A stretch of 36,924 nt of DNA, from contig NZ_VKDB01000029.1 in assembly GCF_007280555.1 (NCBI RefSeq), positions 1-36,924 of the forward strand. The letters are read 5' to 3'. The notes under the pieces were generated by a model. That model had not been told where the DNA came from and searched no databases. It worked only from the letters and a program-made list of their open reading frames with translations. Both the position numbers and the translations under genes were made by a program. Shown one piece after another: positions 8,043-15,733 of this stretch. Origin of the DNA: Deinococcus detaillensis. Lineage in GTDB: Bacteria; Deinococcota; Deinococci; Deinococcales; Deinococcaceae. Each line of letters starts with the position of its first letter. Position 1 is the first letter of the stretch.

Positions 8043-9109
8043 GCGCCCCTTCCTCTGATACGGCCCGCGTCCGCAGGGGTGAGGAACTTGATCTGGACGC
8101 TCTGTATGAGGCTCTGCGCCCAGTGCTGGGCGACGTCCAACTTGAAGTCGAGCAGTTTCCCGGCGGCCACAGCAACCTGACGTATCTGGTGAAGGCCGGA
8201 GCGGGTGACAGTGCAGCCGAGTATGTGCTGCGCCGCGCTCCGCTGGGGCCGGTTGCGCCCAAAGCCCACGATATGGTGCGCGAGTTTCACCTCCTCGAAA
8301 AAATCCATCCGGTGTTCCCCGAAGCGCCGCGTCCCGTCTTTTTGTGTGAGGACGCCGCCGTGCTGGGCGCTCCCTTTTTCCTGATGGAGCGGCGCAGCGG
8401 CGTGATTATCCGCACCTCCATGCCGCCCGAATACGCCGACTTGCCGAATGCTCCCCGCCAAGCTTCCGAAGCGTTGGTCGACACTTTGGCGCGGCTGCAC
8501 GCTGTAAACCTGGTCAGCAGCGGTCTGAGCAACTCAGGTAAACCCGAAGGTTTTAACCGCCGCCAGGTCGAAGGCTGGGCCGGACGCTGGCAACGCGCCG
8601 AGACGCACCCGAGCGTCCACAGCAAGCAGGTAGTGGACTGGCTGCTGTCCAACGTGCCTGCCGAAAGCGCCCATACCATCGTCCACAACGATTTCAAGCT
8701 GGATAACCTGATGCTCGCCTCAGATGATCCGTCGAAAGTGGTGGCCCTCTTGGACTGGGAGATGACGGCCATTGGCGACCCGCTGGTGGATTTGGGCCTG
8801 ACGATGGCCTACTGGACGCAGCGCGGCTTTCCGGAGCATCAGCGCACGCTGGTTGGCGAGCCTGCCGCCGCACAGGGTTTTTTGACCCGCGCCGAATTTC
8901 TGGAGCGCTACGCTGAGCAAACGGGACGCGACCTCTCGAACCTGCGCTGGTATGAAGTGCTGGGCGTCTTTAAGCTCGCAGTGATTTTGCAGCAGATCTA
9001 CGCCCGCTACCACGCCGGACAAACCACCGACGAGCGCTTCGCTCTGCTGGGCGAGCAGGCCCAAGCCCTCATCGAAGAAGGAGCGCGGCAAATAGGGGAG
9101 GGGGCTTAA
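8039..9109 (+). CDS. APH-family phosphotransferase (ACAD10/11 kinase-domain-like)
   Basis: A 356-residue kinase-fold protein related to aminoglycoside phosphotransferases and to the N-terminal domains of human ACAD10/ACAD11. The catalytic loop IVHNDFKLDNLML contains the HxDxxxxN motif. The Mg-binding DWEMTAIGDPLVDLG follows. The N-lobe shows FPGGHSNLTYLV and YVLRRAPLG, the latter providing the ATP-binding residues. The GTG start at 8039 overlaps the preceding TGA. In Pseudomonas, LvaA phosphorylates 4-hydroxyvaleryl-CoA; this gene's linkage to an ACAD10/11-type dehydrogenase makes a 4-hydroxyacyl-CoA kinase more likely than antibiotic resistance. This is inference, and the substrate is untested. 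Confidence 0.9.
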   Translation: MSAPSSDTARVRRGEELDLDALYEALRPVLGDVQLEVEQFPGGHSNLTYLVKAGAGDSAAEYVLRRAPLGPVAPKAHDMVREFHLLEKIHPVFPEAPRPVFLCEDAAVLGAPFFLMERRSGVIIRTSMPPEYADLPNAPRQASEALVDTLARLHAVNLVSSGLSNSGKPEGFNRRQVEGWAGRWQRAETHPSVHSKQVVDWLLSNVPAESAHTIVHNDFKLDNLMLASDDPSKVVALLDWEMTAIGDPLVDLGLTMAYWTQRGFPEHQRTLVGEPAAAQGFLTRAEFLERYAEQTGRDLSNLRWYEVLGVFKLAVILQQIYARYHAGQTTDERFALLGEQAQALIEEGARQIGEGA

Positions 9110-9145
9110 GCAAAGCGCTCCGCTCCTCGCCCACTGTTTACCCTC

Positions 9146-10447
9146 TTATTTATAGTATTTGGCCAGAATGTCGTTGCCTTGCTGCTCAATTTGCTTGGCG
9201 GCGTCATCCAGAGTGATTCGGTTGGCCAGCAGTTGCTGAAAGGTGGGCGTCAGCACTTTACTCTTGACTTCGGTGAAGCCGCTGACTTCTTGAAAGGGAG
9301 CCATCGTCAGGTATTTGGCCGATTCGGAAGCGGTCTTCCAGCCGTTGTTGGGCGACTGGAAGTAAGAGCCTTTGAGTGACGAGGTGCGGGTGGGAAACAG
9401 CCAGTCGCCCGCCGCCAGCTTGCCGTCGTTGGTGCGGTTGGCCAGGCAGTTGATGAACTGCATGGCTTCTTTTTTGTGGGTGCTGGAAGCGGGAATGCTC
9501 AAGGTCTGGGTGGCCGATCCCTGCGCCTGGCTGAGCGCTTTCATCGGCGGCAGCACGCCCCAGTTAAAGTTTTTTGGGCCGCTCTCGGCGATGGTCTGGC
9601 GTGCCCACACCCCGATGCCCGGCAGCATGGCGAACTTGCCGGAGAAAAAGCCCGCGAACAACTCGGGACTCTGGGCCGTCAGGCCGTCGGGGGCCGCCGA
9701 TTTGTCGGCGTAATGCATGTCCAGCAGGATTTTGAGCAGCGCTTTTTCCTTGTCGCCCACCTTGATGACATACTTGTTACCACTCTTGTAAAAATAGTTG
9801 CCGCCGAAGCCCAGCGCCAGATTCAAAATCCGGTTGGTGGGCGAGCGCAGCCCGAAAGCCGAGCCGTACTGCTCCGGCGTGCCGTCGCCGTTCTTGTCGA
9901 TGGTCAGCTTCTTGGAGGCCTGCTGAAACTCGGTCCAGCTCCAGGGTTTGGCCACCGTCGGCACCCGAATGCCCGCCGCCTTGAACAGGTCTTTGTTGTA
10001 GAGGGTGATCAGCGACTCCCACAAAAACGGCACGCCGTAAATGTTGCCGTTATCGGCGGTGACGGTCTGCCACGCGCCCTTGGCCACGTCCTTTTTCATT
10101 TCCGCCGGAATCATTTTGGAAAGGTCGGTCAGGTAGCCGCGTGCGCCGAATTCCATGACTGGGGTGGATTCATAGTGAAAGATGTCCGGCACGCTCTTGG
10201 CCTCGAATGAGGTGGTCAGGTAGTCCTGAACCGAGTCCCACGAGACTTGCTGGTAGTCCACCTGATAGCTCTTGCTCTGGGCGTTACAGCCGGCCACTGC
10301 CGTCTTGACCGCCGCAATCGCCTGGGTCTGCCACGCCAGACTGACGAAGCGCAGTTTGACCGGAGCGTTATTTTGCGCGAGGGCGGCGGGCTGCACGGTA
10401 ACGAGCAAAGCGGCGGTCATCAGAGCGATCTTTTTAGGTGTTTGCAT
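9146..10447 (-). CDS. Sugar ABC transporter substrate-binding protein (family 1)
   Basis: A 433-residue secreted binding protein. A signal peptide spans residues 1-25 (KK, a hydrophobic core, then AALAQ) with no lipobox Cys. The mature part has the family-1 solute-binding pattern, including DIFHYESTPVMEFGARGYL, GVPFLWESLITLYNKDLF and the hinge WSWTEF. A Ca-loop-like DKNGDGTPE is visible. The ATG at 10447 has a GAGGA ribosome binding site. It lies downstream of both permease genes, separated by 71 bp that carry a CTTAA-N6-TTAAG palindrome. The ligand is likely an oligosaccharide but is not determined. Confidence 0.9.
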   Translation of the reverse strand: MQTPKKIALMTAALLVTVQPAALAQNNAPVKLRFVSLAWQTQAIAAVKTAVAGCNAQSKSYQVDYQQVSWDSVQDYLTTSFEAKSVPDIFHYESTPVMEFGARGYLTDLSKMIPAEMKKDVAKGAWQTVTADNGNIYGVPFLWESLITLYNKDLFKAAGIRVPTVAKPWSWTEFQQASKKLTIDKNGDGTPEQYGSAFGLRSPTNRILNLALGFGGNYFYKSGNKYVIKVGDKEKALLKILLDMHYADKSAAPDGLTAQSPELFAGFFSGKFAMLPGIGVWARQTIAESGPKNFNWGVLPPMKALSQAQGSATQTLSIPASSTHKKEAMQFINCLANRTNDGKLAAGDWLFPTRTSSLKGSYFQSPNNGWKTASESAKYLTMAPFQEVSGFTEVKSKVLTPTFQQLLANRITLDDAAKQIEQQGNDILAKYYK

Positions 10448-10507
10448 AAGGGTCCTCGCTGAGCTGTGAGCTGGAGAATAGATTGAACGTTGAAGGTGGA
10501 AATTTAT

Positions 10508-10523
10508 CTTAACGGTTCTTAAG
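10508..10523. repeat. CTTAA-N6-TTAAG palindrome before the sugar-binding-protein gene
   Basis: Perfect 5-bp arms (10508-10512 and 10519-10523), overlapping the stop codon of the permease gene. The same spacing and arms recur at 19438-19453. It may be an operator or a small mRNA hairpin. Confidence 0.35.
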
Positions 10524-11379
10524 CCTTGACCCCGCCCGCCAGCAGGCCCGACACCAAGCGGCGCTGCATAAAGGCGAACAAAATCAGCGTGGGAATGGTG
10601 GCCAGCACGCTGCCCGCCGCCAGTGGCCCCCAACGGGCCAAACCCTCGACGCCCCGCAGCCGCGACAAATTGACCTGGATGGTCATCAGCTCAGGCGACT
10701 TGAGCAGCACCAACGCGAAGAAAAATTCATTCCAAGCGTTGATGAAAGCGTACAAGCCAGTGGCGATCAGTGCCGGCAAAATCAGCGGCACCAAGATGTG
10801 GCGAATGGCTTGCAAGGGCGTGGCTCCGTCTACCGCCGCCGCTTCTTCCAACTCAACCGGAATGCCCGCGATGTAGCCTTGCAGCATCCACAGGACGAAC
10901 GGCAAGCTCCACACCACATACACCAGAATCAGGCCGAGGTGGGTGTTGACCAGGCCGAAGCGGGCCAGAATCAGAAACAGCGGTACCAGCACCAAGATGA
11001 CGGGAAAGGTCTGCGTCACCAAAATCCAGATCAGCACCGCTTTGTTGATGCCGCTGGGCCGCCTGGCCAGCGCGTAGGAAGCCGGCGTGGCAATCGCCAG
11101 CGTCAGTGCCGCTGAGATAATGCTGACTTTGAAGGTATTGAAAGCGCTCTGCACGACGCCTAGGTCGCTGATGGCCTCCGAGAAATTGCTCAGCGTCGGC
11201 GCTTTAGGAAAAAAGCTGGCCGCACCGAAGATTTCAGCGTTGGGTTTGAAGGCGGTGGAGAGCAGCCACACCACCGGAAACGCCAAGAACAGCACGAAGC
11301 CCCACATCAGCAGCGACATCAGCAAGCGGGAGCCGGAGAATTTGGATTTGCGGCGGTAAAGGATTTGAGGAGCGCTCAC
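10519..11379 (-). CDS. Sugar ABC transporter permease, MalG type
   Basis: A 286-residue inner-membrane protein with about six transmembrane helices. The EAA loop EEAAAVDGATPLQAIRHILVP docks the ATPase. The GTG start at 11379 overlaps the stop of the MalF-type permease in GTGA, which argues against any longer upstream reading. It pairs with the permease at 11376-12290 and the binding protein at 9146. No ATPase gene is present nearby, so a shared MalK/MsmK-type ATPase encoded elsewhere is implied. Confidence 0.92.
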   Translation of the reverse strand: MSAPQILYRRKSKFSGSRLLMSLLMWGFVLFLAFPVVWLLSTAFKPNAEIFGAASFFPKAPTLSNFSEAISDLGVVQSAFNTFKVSIISAALTLAIATPASYALARRPSGINKAVLIWILVTQTFPVILVLVPLFLILARFGLVNTHLGLILVYVVWSLPFVLWMLQGYIAGIPVELEEAAAVDGATPLQAIRHILVPLILPALIATGLYAFINAWNEFFFALVLLKSPELMTIQVNLSRLRGVEGLARWGPLAAGSVLATIPTLILFAFMQRRLVSGLLAGGVKA

Positions 11380-12290
11380 GCCGCCGCCTTGGTGGCCGAC
11401 AGAAACTGGCTGCGAACGCTGTAAAGCAGCGCCAGCCCGATAATCAGCACGATGGCCAGGCCCAGCGCCGAGGCGTAAGCGATGTTGCCGTAGCGGAAGG
11501 CTTCTTCGTAGGCGAACAGCATCGGCAGCCGGGTGGTTCCGGCAGGCCCGCCCTCGGTGAGAGTGTAGACCAGTCCGAACGAATTGAAATTCCACATAAA
11601 TTCCAACGCCGAAACCGCCAGAATCACCGGCATCATCAGCGGCAAAGTGACGTGGCGAAGCTGCTGCCAGCTTGAAGCTCCGTCGAGCGAGGCCGCTTCG
11701 TGGAGGTCTTCGGGAATGGTCTGAAGGCCCGCCAGCAGCACTACTGTGGCCTGCGGGAGTCCCGTCCAGATACCGACTACGATGACGGCGGGCAAGGCCC
11801 AAGTGAAGCTGCCCAGCCAGTCGATCGGCGATTTGAGAATGCCCACCGACACCAAAAAGCCGTTGAGAAAGCCGCTGCTGGGGTGGTAGATCAGCCGCCA
11901 GATCATGCCCTTGATGACTGGCGGAATGGCCCAAGGAATGAGAACCAGCACGCGGGCTACGGCCTGTCCAGGCAAGCGGGCGTTGAGCAGCAGCGCCAGG
12001 CCCATGCCCAGCACGATCACGCCCGCCGTCACCGTCACCGTCCAGACGGCTCCAATTTGAAACGAACTCCAGAACTGACGGTCTGAGAACATCTTGGCAA
12101 AGTTGCCAAACCAGATAAATTTCCGGCTCTCCGCGCCCAGCGTGTAATCGGTGAAGCCCAGATAGACGCCCTGAAGCAGCGGCCAGACCGACAAAACCAC
12201 CACGGGAAGCAGGGTCGGCACGAACAGCCACCACGACACGCGGGCGTAACCGCTCGGCGCAGGTTTTTTGCCAGCCACTCGAGCAGTCAT
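11376..12290 (-). CDS. Sugar ABC transporter permease, MalF type
   Basis: A 304-residue inner-membrane protein with six predicted transmembrane helices starting at about residue 20. The EAA motif is LHEAASLDGASSWQQLRHVTLP. It is the first transporter gene in the run and lies 106 bp after the end of the aminotransferase-fold gene kbl on the same strand. The ATG at 12290 lacks a strong ribosome binding site. Its proximity to the threonine-degradation pair may be chance or may reflect co-transcription. Confidence 0.92.
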   Translation of the reverse strand: MTARVAGKKPAPSGYARVSWWLFVPTLLPVVVLSVWPLLQGVYLGFTDYTLGAESRKFIWFGNFAKMFSDRQFWSSFQIGAVWTVTVTAGVIVLGMGLALLLNARLPGQAVARVLVLIPWAIPPVIKGMIWRLIYHPSSGFLNGFLVSVGILKSPIDWLGSFTWALPAVIVVGIWTGLPQATVVLLAGLQTIPEDLHEAASLDGASSWQQLRHVTLPLMMPVILAVSALEFMWNFNSFGLVYTLTEGGPAGTTRLPMLFAYEEAFRYGNIAYASALGLAIVLIIGLALLYSVRSQFLSATKAAA

Positions 12291-12396
12291 CAGGCGGCAC
12301 TCATGCCAAGAGGAGAACTAAACAAACGCCAACCGTACGGCCAGCCGATCAGGGAAGCAGTGAACATTAAGCCAACATTAGCGCACGGCGCTCAGC

Positions 12397-13614
12397 TCAG
12401 GGAGTGGCCCTCCCCAGTGCTGCCAGAACTTCATCCACGTCGGCGGGAGTGTGGTCGGCGTTGATCTGGAATCTGACGCTCTCGTCGCCTTTCGGCACCA
12501 CCGGATAAGAAATGCCGGTAGCCAGAATGCCTCTCGTCTTGAGATCAGCCACCCGCGCCACCAACTTGGCTTGATCGCGCACGAACAGCGGCACCACCGG
12601 ATGCTGGCCGTCCAAAGTTTCAAAGCCGCGCTCCTTGAGTCCGCTGCGAAACTGCTCGGTGAGCGAGCGCAATCTGGTCAGCCGCTCACGGCCCCACTCA
12701 CTGTCGGTCAAATCGAGCGCGGCGTGGGCGGCGGCGGCTTCTCCGGCGGTGATGGGGTTGGAGTAGATGTAGGTCGGTGACTTCTCGCGCAAATAATCAA
12801 TCAGGACGTGGCTGCTGGTCACGTAACCGCCGTTGACCCCAAACGCCTTGCCCAGCGTGCCGATCAAAACGTCGACCTGCGTGTGGGTAAACTCCTCGGT
12901 GCCGCGTCCGGTCTGCCCGAAGGCCCCAACCCCGTGCGAGTCGTCGACCACCAGCAGCACGCCCTCGGGGAAATCGGCGTCGTGGGCGCGGCAGATGGCG
13001 GCAATCTCAGCCAGCGGCGCGTGCGCCCCGCGCATCGAGAAAATACCGTCCGTGACGACGAGGGCACGCGCCGCACCTTTGGCTGCCGTGAGCTGGGTGT
13101 CCAATCCGTCCAGATCGAGGTGTTTGTAAACGGCTTTGCTGTGGGGGCGCGAAAGCCGCACGGCGTTGATGATGCAGTTGTGGTTGAGTTCGTCGCTGAT
13201 GACGGCGGTCTGCGGCGTAATCAGCACGCTCAGCACGCTCAGCACGGTGGCGTAGGCCGAGCTGAAAATCATGGACGCCCCTCTCCCGTGAAACGCCGCC
13301 AGCCGCGCTTCCAACTGTACATGCGGCAAATACGAGCCGCTGATAAAACGCACCGCGCCGGGGCCGACACCGTAGGCCCGCACCGCCGCTTCGTCGGCCT
13401 CGATCAGCTTGGGGTGAAAGCTCAGGCCGAGGTAGCTGTTGGCGTTCATCCGCAGATACGGCGCAGAATCACCGCGCAGCACGAAGCGTGGGCCGCTTTG
13501 GCCCTGCGGCTGGATAACGCGCTCCACCACCGCTTCAAAGCTCTTGCGTTTGCCCTCGGCACGGAGAGAATCGAGTTCTTGCTGGGCGAGCGGGTGAAAG
13601 CGGTCAAGCGCCAT
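12397..13614 (-). CDS. kbl: Glycine C-acetyltransferase (2-amino-3-ketobutyrate CoA ligase)
   Basis: A 405-residue PLP enzyme of the alpha-oxoamine synthase family. The PLP lysine is K256 in IGTLGKAFGVNGGY. The ring-stacking and Asp motif is VVDDSHGVGAFG. The substrate loop includes NANSYLGLSFHP. It would cleave 2-amino-3-oxobutyrate with CoA to glycine and acetyl-CoA. The family also includes BioF, but coupling to an SDR-type threonine dehydrogenase strongly favours Kbl. The ATG at 13614 follows a GGAGG site 10 nt upstream (13623-13627), and the gene overlaps the end of tdh by 11 bp, so the two are translationally coupled. Confidence 0.9.
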   Translation of the reverse strand: MALDRFHPLAQQELDSLRAEGKRKSFEAVVERVIQPQGQSGPRFVLRGDSAPYLRMNANSYLGLSFHPKLIEADEAAVRAYGVGPGAVRFISGSYLPHVQLEARLAAFHGRGASMIFSSAYATVLSVLSVLITPQTAVISDELNHNCIINAVRLSRPHSKAVYKHLDLDGLDTQLTAAKGAARALVVTDGIFSMRGAHAPLAEIAAICRAHDADFPEGVLLVVDDSHGVGAFGQTGRGTEEFTHTQVDVLIGTLGKAFGVNGGYVTSSHVLIDYLREKSPTYIYSNPITAGEAAAAHAALDLTDSEWGRERLTRLRSLTEQFRSGLKERGFETLDGQHPVVPLFVRDQAKLVARVADLKTRGILATGISYPVVPKGDESVRFQINADHTPADVDEVLAALGRATP

Positions 13615-14590
13615 GGGCAAGTCCTCCGGTGGTGTGGTGGGTCAGCGCGGCGAGCATCTGGCTGGTCATGCGCTGGAGGTCGTAAGCAGGCTGCCAGCTC
13701 CAATCCTGACGGGCCGCCGCGTCGTCTATGCTGCGCGGCCAGCCGTTGGCAATTGCCTGACGCACAGGGTCGGGAGCGTAACTCACCTCGAAATGCGGCA
13801 AGTCAAAAGCGTGGAGCTGGCGTCTGATGGCGGCGGCAATCGCGGCGGGGGTCAGGCTCATTCCGGCCAAATTGTAGGCGTTGGGGTAGCGCAGCGCCGC
13901 TTTTGGCGCGTCCATCAGTTCCAGCGTGGCCCGCACCGCGTCGGGCATAAACAGCATCTCCAGCGCGGTGTCGGGGTTCAAAAAGCAGGCGTACGGCTGG
14001 CTGCTGGCCGCCGCGTGATACATCTCCACGCTGTAATCGGTGGTGCCGCCGCCCGGCGGGGCCGAGGCCGAGATCAGGCCCGGATAGCGCAGGCCGCGCA
14101 CGTCCACCCCGTAGCGGCGGGCGTAATCGTCGCACAGCAGTTCGCCAGCCACTTTGGTGACGCCATACATGCTGGTGGGCCGCAGACTGGTGAGCTGCGG
14201 CGCAAGGTCGCGGGGTGTGTCGGGGCCGAATACCGCGATCGAGCTGGGCGCGAATACCCGGCAGCCGCAGGTGTGGGCGGCGTCCAGCACATTGATGAGG
14301 CTCTGCATATTGAGGTGCCACGCCAGCGCGGGTTTGGCTTCCGCCACCGCCGAGAGCAGCGCGGCGAGGTGATAAATCTCCTGAATCCCCTGGGCTTGCA
14401 CGGTGGCGAGCAGACCCGCCGCGTCCAGCCCGTCGAGCAGCTGAAACGGGCCGTTCGCTGCCGGATGACCGGGACTGGGTCTGCGGATATCGGTGGCCAG
14501 CACTTCCGAAACGCCGTAGCGCTCCCGCAGGGCCAGCGTCAACTCGGTGCCGACCTGGCCGAGCGCTCCGGTGATTAAGACGCGGGTCAA
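13604..14590 (-). CDS. tdh: L-threonine 3-dehydrogenase, SDR (epimerase-like) type
   Basis: A 328-residue NAD-dependent enzyme that oxidises threonine to 2-amino-3-oxobutyrate, the substrate of the adjacent Kbl. It belongs to the short-chain/GalE-like TDH class, not the zinc class. Diagnostic segments are ITGALGQVG (residues 6-14), FAPSSIAVFGPDTP, MYGVTKVAGE (Y142, K146), LRYPGLIS and PGGGTTDY. The start is most likely the TTG at 14590, which places ITGALG at the family position after a GGGGTG site. A GTG at 14623 is the alternative and would add eleven residues. It is divergent from the thioesterase pair. Confidence 0.9.
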   Translation of the reverse strand: MTRVLITGALGQVGTELTLALRERYGVSEVLATDIRRPSPGHPAANGPFQLLDGLDAAGLLATVQAQGIQEIYHLAALLSAVAEAKPALAWHLNMQSLINVLDAAHTCGCRVFAPSSIAVFGPDTPRDLAPQLTSLRPTSMYGVTKVAGELLCDDYARRYGVDVRGLRYPGLISASAPPGGGTTDYSVEMYHAAASSQPYACFLNPDTALEMLFMPDAVRATLELMDAPKAALRYPNAYNLAGMSLTPAAIAAAIRRQLHAFDLPHFEVSYAPDPVRQAIANGWPRSIDDAAARQDWSWQPAYDLQRMTSQMLAALTHHTTGGLAHGA

Positions 14591-14711
14591 GACACACCCC
14601 GCTGAGAAAGAAAGTGAAAACACGTTAGGCGCATCCCTTTAGCTTACTCGCCCCCCAACGACTTCAGGCTCCGATCACACCGAAGAACGGATAAACCGCA
14701 CGCGCTTGCTG

Positions 14712-14738
14712 TTGGAGGAAGGCGGACTTGGCTATGCT
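14712..14738 (+). promoter_or_regulatory. Leaderless promoter of the first thioesterase gene
   Basis: TATGCT (14733-14738) ends exactly 6 nt before the GTG start codon at 14745, placing the transcription start at or next to the start codon. A weak -35, TTGGAG (14712-14717), lies 15 bp upstream. No Shine-Dalgarno sequence precedes the GTG. Confidence 0.55.
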
Positions 14739-14744
14739 GAGAAA

Positions 14745-15305
14745 GTGAGTATCAGCGAGTCGACTTCCACTTCTGCCGCGCCTACGCTAGAGGCCAGGCA
14801 GCGCACCTACACCTGGCAAGACCCCTTGATCGGCGCGGAAGCCGCTCAGCAGCTCAGCGGCCTCGAATACCTACGCGGGATGGCCAGAGGCGAGTATGCG
14901 CCGCCGCCCATCGGCGATACGCTGGGCTTCCGGCTGCCCCGCGAAGCTGATGTGCAAGACGGCCAAGTGACTTTTTACCTGACGCCCGAAGAGTTTCACT
15001 ACAATCCCATCGGCAGCGTTCACGGCGGCGTGTATGCGGCCCTGCTCGACTCGGCGCTGGGCTGCTGCATTCACACCAAGTTGCCGGCTGGCGTCGGTTA
15101 CACCACGCTCGATCTGGCTGTCAAATACCTGCGGCCCCTCAAAGTCGGTATGGGCGAGGTGCGGGCGGTGGGCAAAGTCATCAGCGTCTCCCAGCGGGTC
15201 GCCACCGCCGAAGCGCAAATTTTGGACGCGGCGGGCAAACTGTGTGCCACGGCCACCACCAGCTGCCTCATCTTGCGGCCAGCCGCCAAAGGAGCAAACG
15301 GATGA
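14745..15305 (+). CDS. PaaI-family hot-dog thioesterase
   Basis: A 186-residue acyl-CoA thioesterase-type protein. The hot-dog motif is IGSVHGGVYAALLDSALGC, in which HGG precedes the central helix and Asp is the likely catalytic acid. The following strands are LDLAVKYLRPLKVG and AEAQILDAAGKLCATATTSCLI. The N-terminal 50 residues before the fold are extra and unlike most family members. The GTG start at 14745 is supported by a -10 box 6 nt upstream. Its stop overlaps the start of a second thioesterase (ATGA). Confidence 0.87.
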   Translation: MSISESTSTSAAPTLEARQRTYTWQDPLIGAEAAQQLSGLEYLRGMARGEYAPPPIGDTLGFRLPREADVQDGQVTFYLTPEEFHYNPIGSVHGGVYAALLDSALGCCIHTKLPAGVGYTTLDLAVKYLRPLKVGMGEVRAVGKVISVSQRVATAEAQILDAAGKLCATATTSCLILRPAAKGANG

Positions 15306-15706
15306 CCCAAGACGCATTTCTGACACAGGGCACGTTGGTGGAGCATTTGGGTATCACCTTTTCCGAGCAGAGCGGGCAGAAGGTGGTGGCCCACATGCCT
15401 GTCGAGGCCCGCGTACACCAGCCGTTCGGGATTTTGCACGGCGGCGCGAGCGTGGTCTTGGCCGAAACGGTGGCCAGCATCGGCGCTTACCTGAACGTCA
15501 GGGAGCGCGGCATGGTCGCGGTGGGCCTGGAGATCAATGCCAATCACCTGCGCAGCGTGGCGTCCGGCACGGTCACGGCCACCGGAACGCCGATTTTTCA
15601 GGGCCGCACCACCGAGGTCTGGCACATTGAAATTAAAAACGAAGCGGGGAAAATGGTCTGCGTGTCGCGCTGCACGCTGGCCGTGATTGTACCGCCAACC
15701 GGCTGA
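15302..15706 (+). CDS. Hot-dog thioesterase, YdiI/MenI-like
   Basis: A 134-residue single hot-dog domain. The motif HQPFGILHGGASVVLAETVA at about residues 39-58 closely resembles YdiI/MenI, which hydrolyses 1,4-dihydroxy-2-naphthoyl-CoA and aromatic or acyl-CoAs. The catalytic Glu would be the E of LAETVAS. The start ATG overlaps the previous stop by 4 bp, giving two paralogous thioesterases in one coupled operon. A menaquinone role is possible, since Deinococcus makes menaquinone, but no other men genes are here, so general acyl-CoA clearance is an equal alternative. Confidence 0.9.
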   Translation: MTQDAFLTQGTLVEHLGITFSEQSGQKVVAHMPVEARVHQPFGILHGGASVVLAETVASIGAYLNVRERGMVAVGLEINANHLRSVASGTVTATGTPIFQGRTTEVWHIEIKNEAGKMVCVSRCTLAVIVPPTG

Positions 15707-15733
15707 GCCAACCTGTTCGTTAGGCTGCTGCTC

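Noticed and set aside
8039..9109. Aminoglycoside resistance phosphotransferase
   Set aside because: The kinase fold is shared, but the gene is coupled to acyl-CoA genes and carries ACAD10/11-type motifs; drug resistance is not supported.
11380..12300. A 593-codon reading of the MalG-type permease starting at 12300
   Set aside because: The extra N-terminus is an off-frame reading of the MalF-type gene; the GTG at 11379 overlapping the MalF stop is the natural start.
12808..14578. Long plus-strand frames (339 and 321 codons) opposite kbl and tdh
   Set aside because: Both are antisense to well-recognised enzymes and have no family features or ribosome binding sites.
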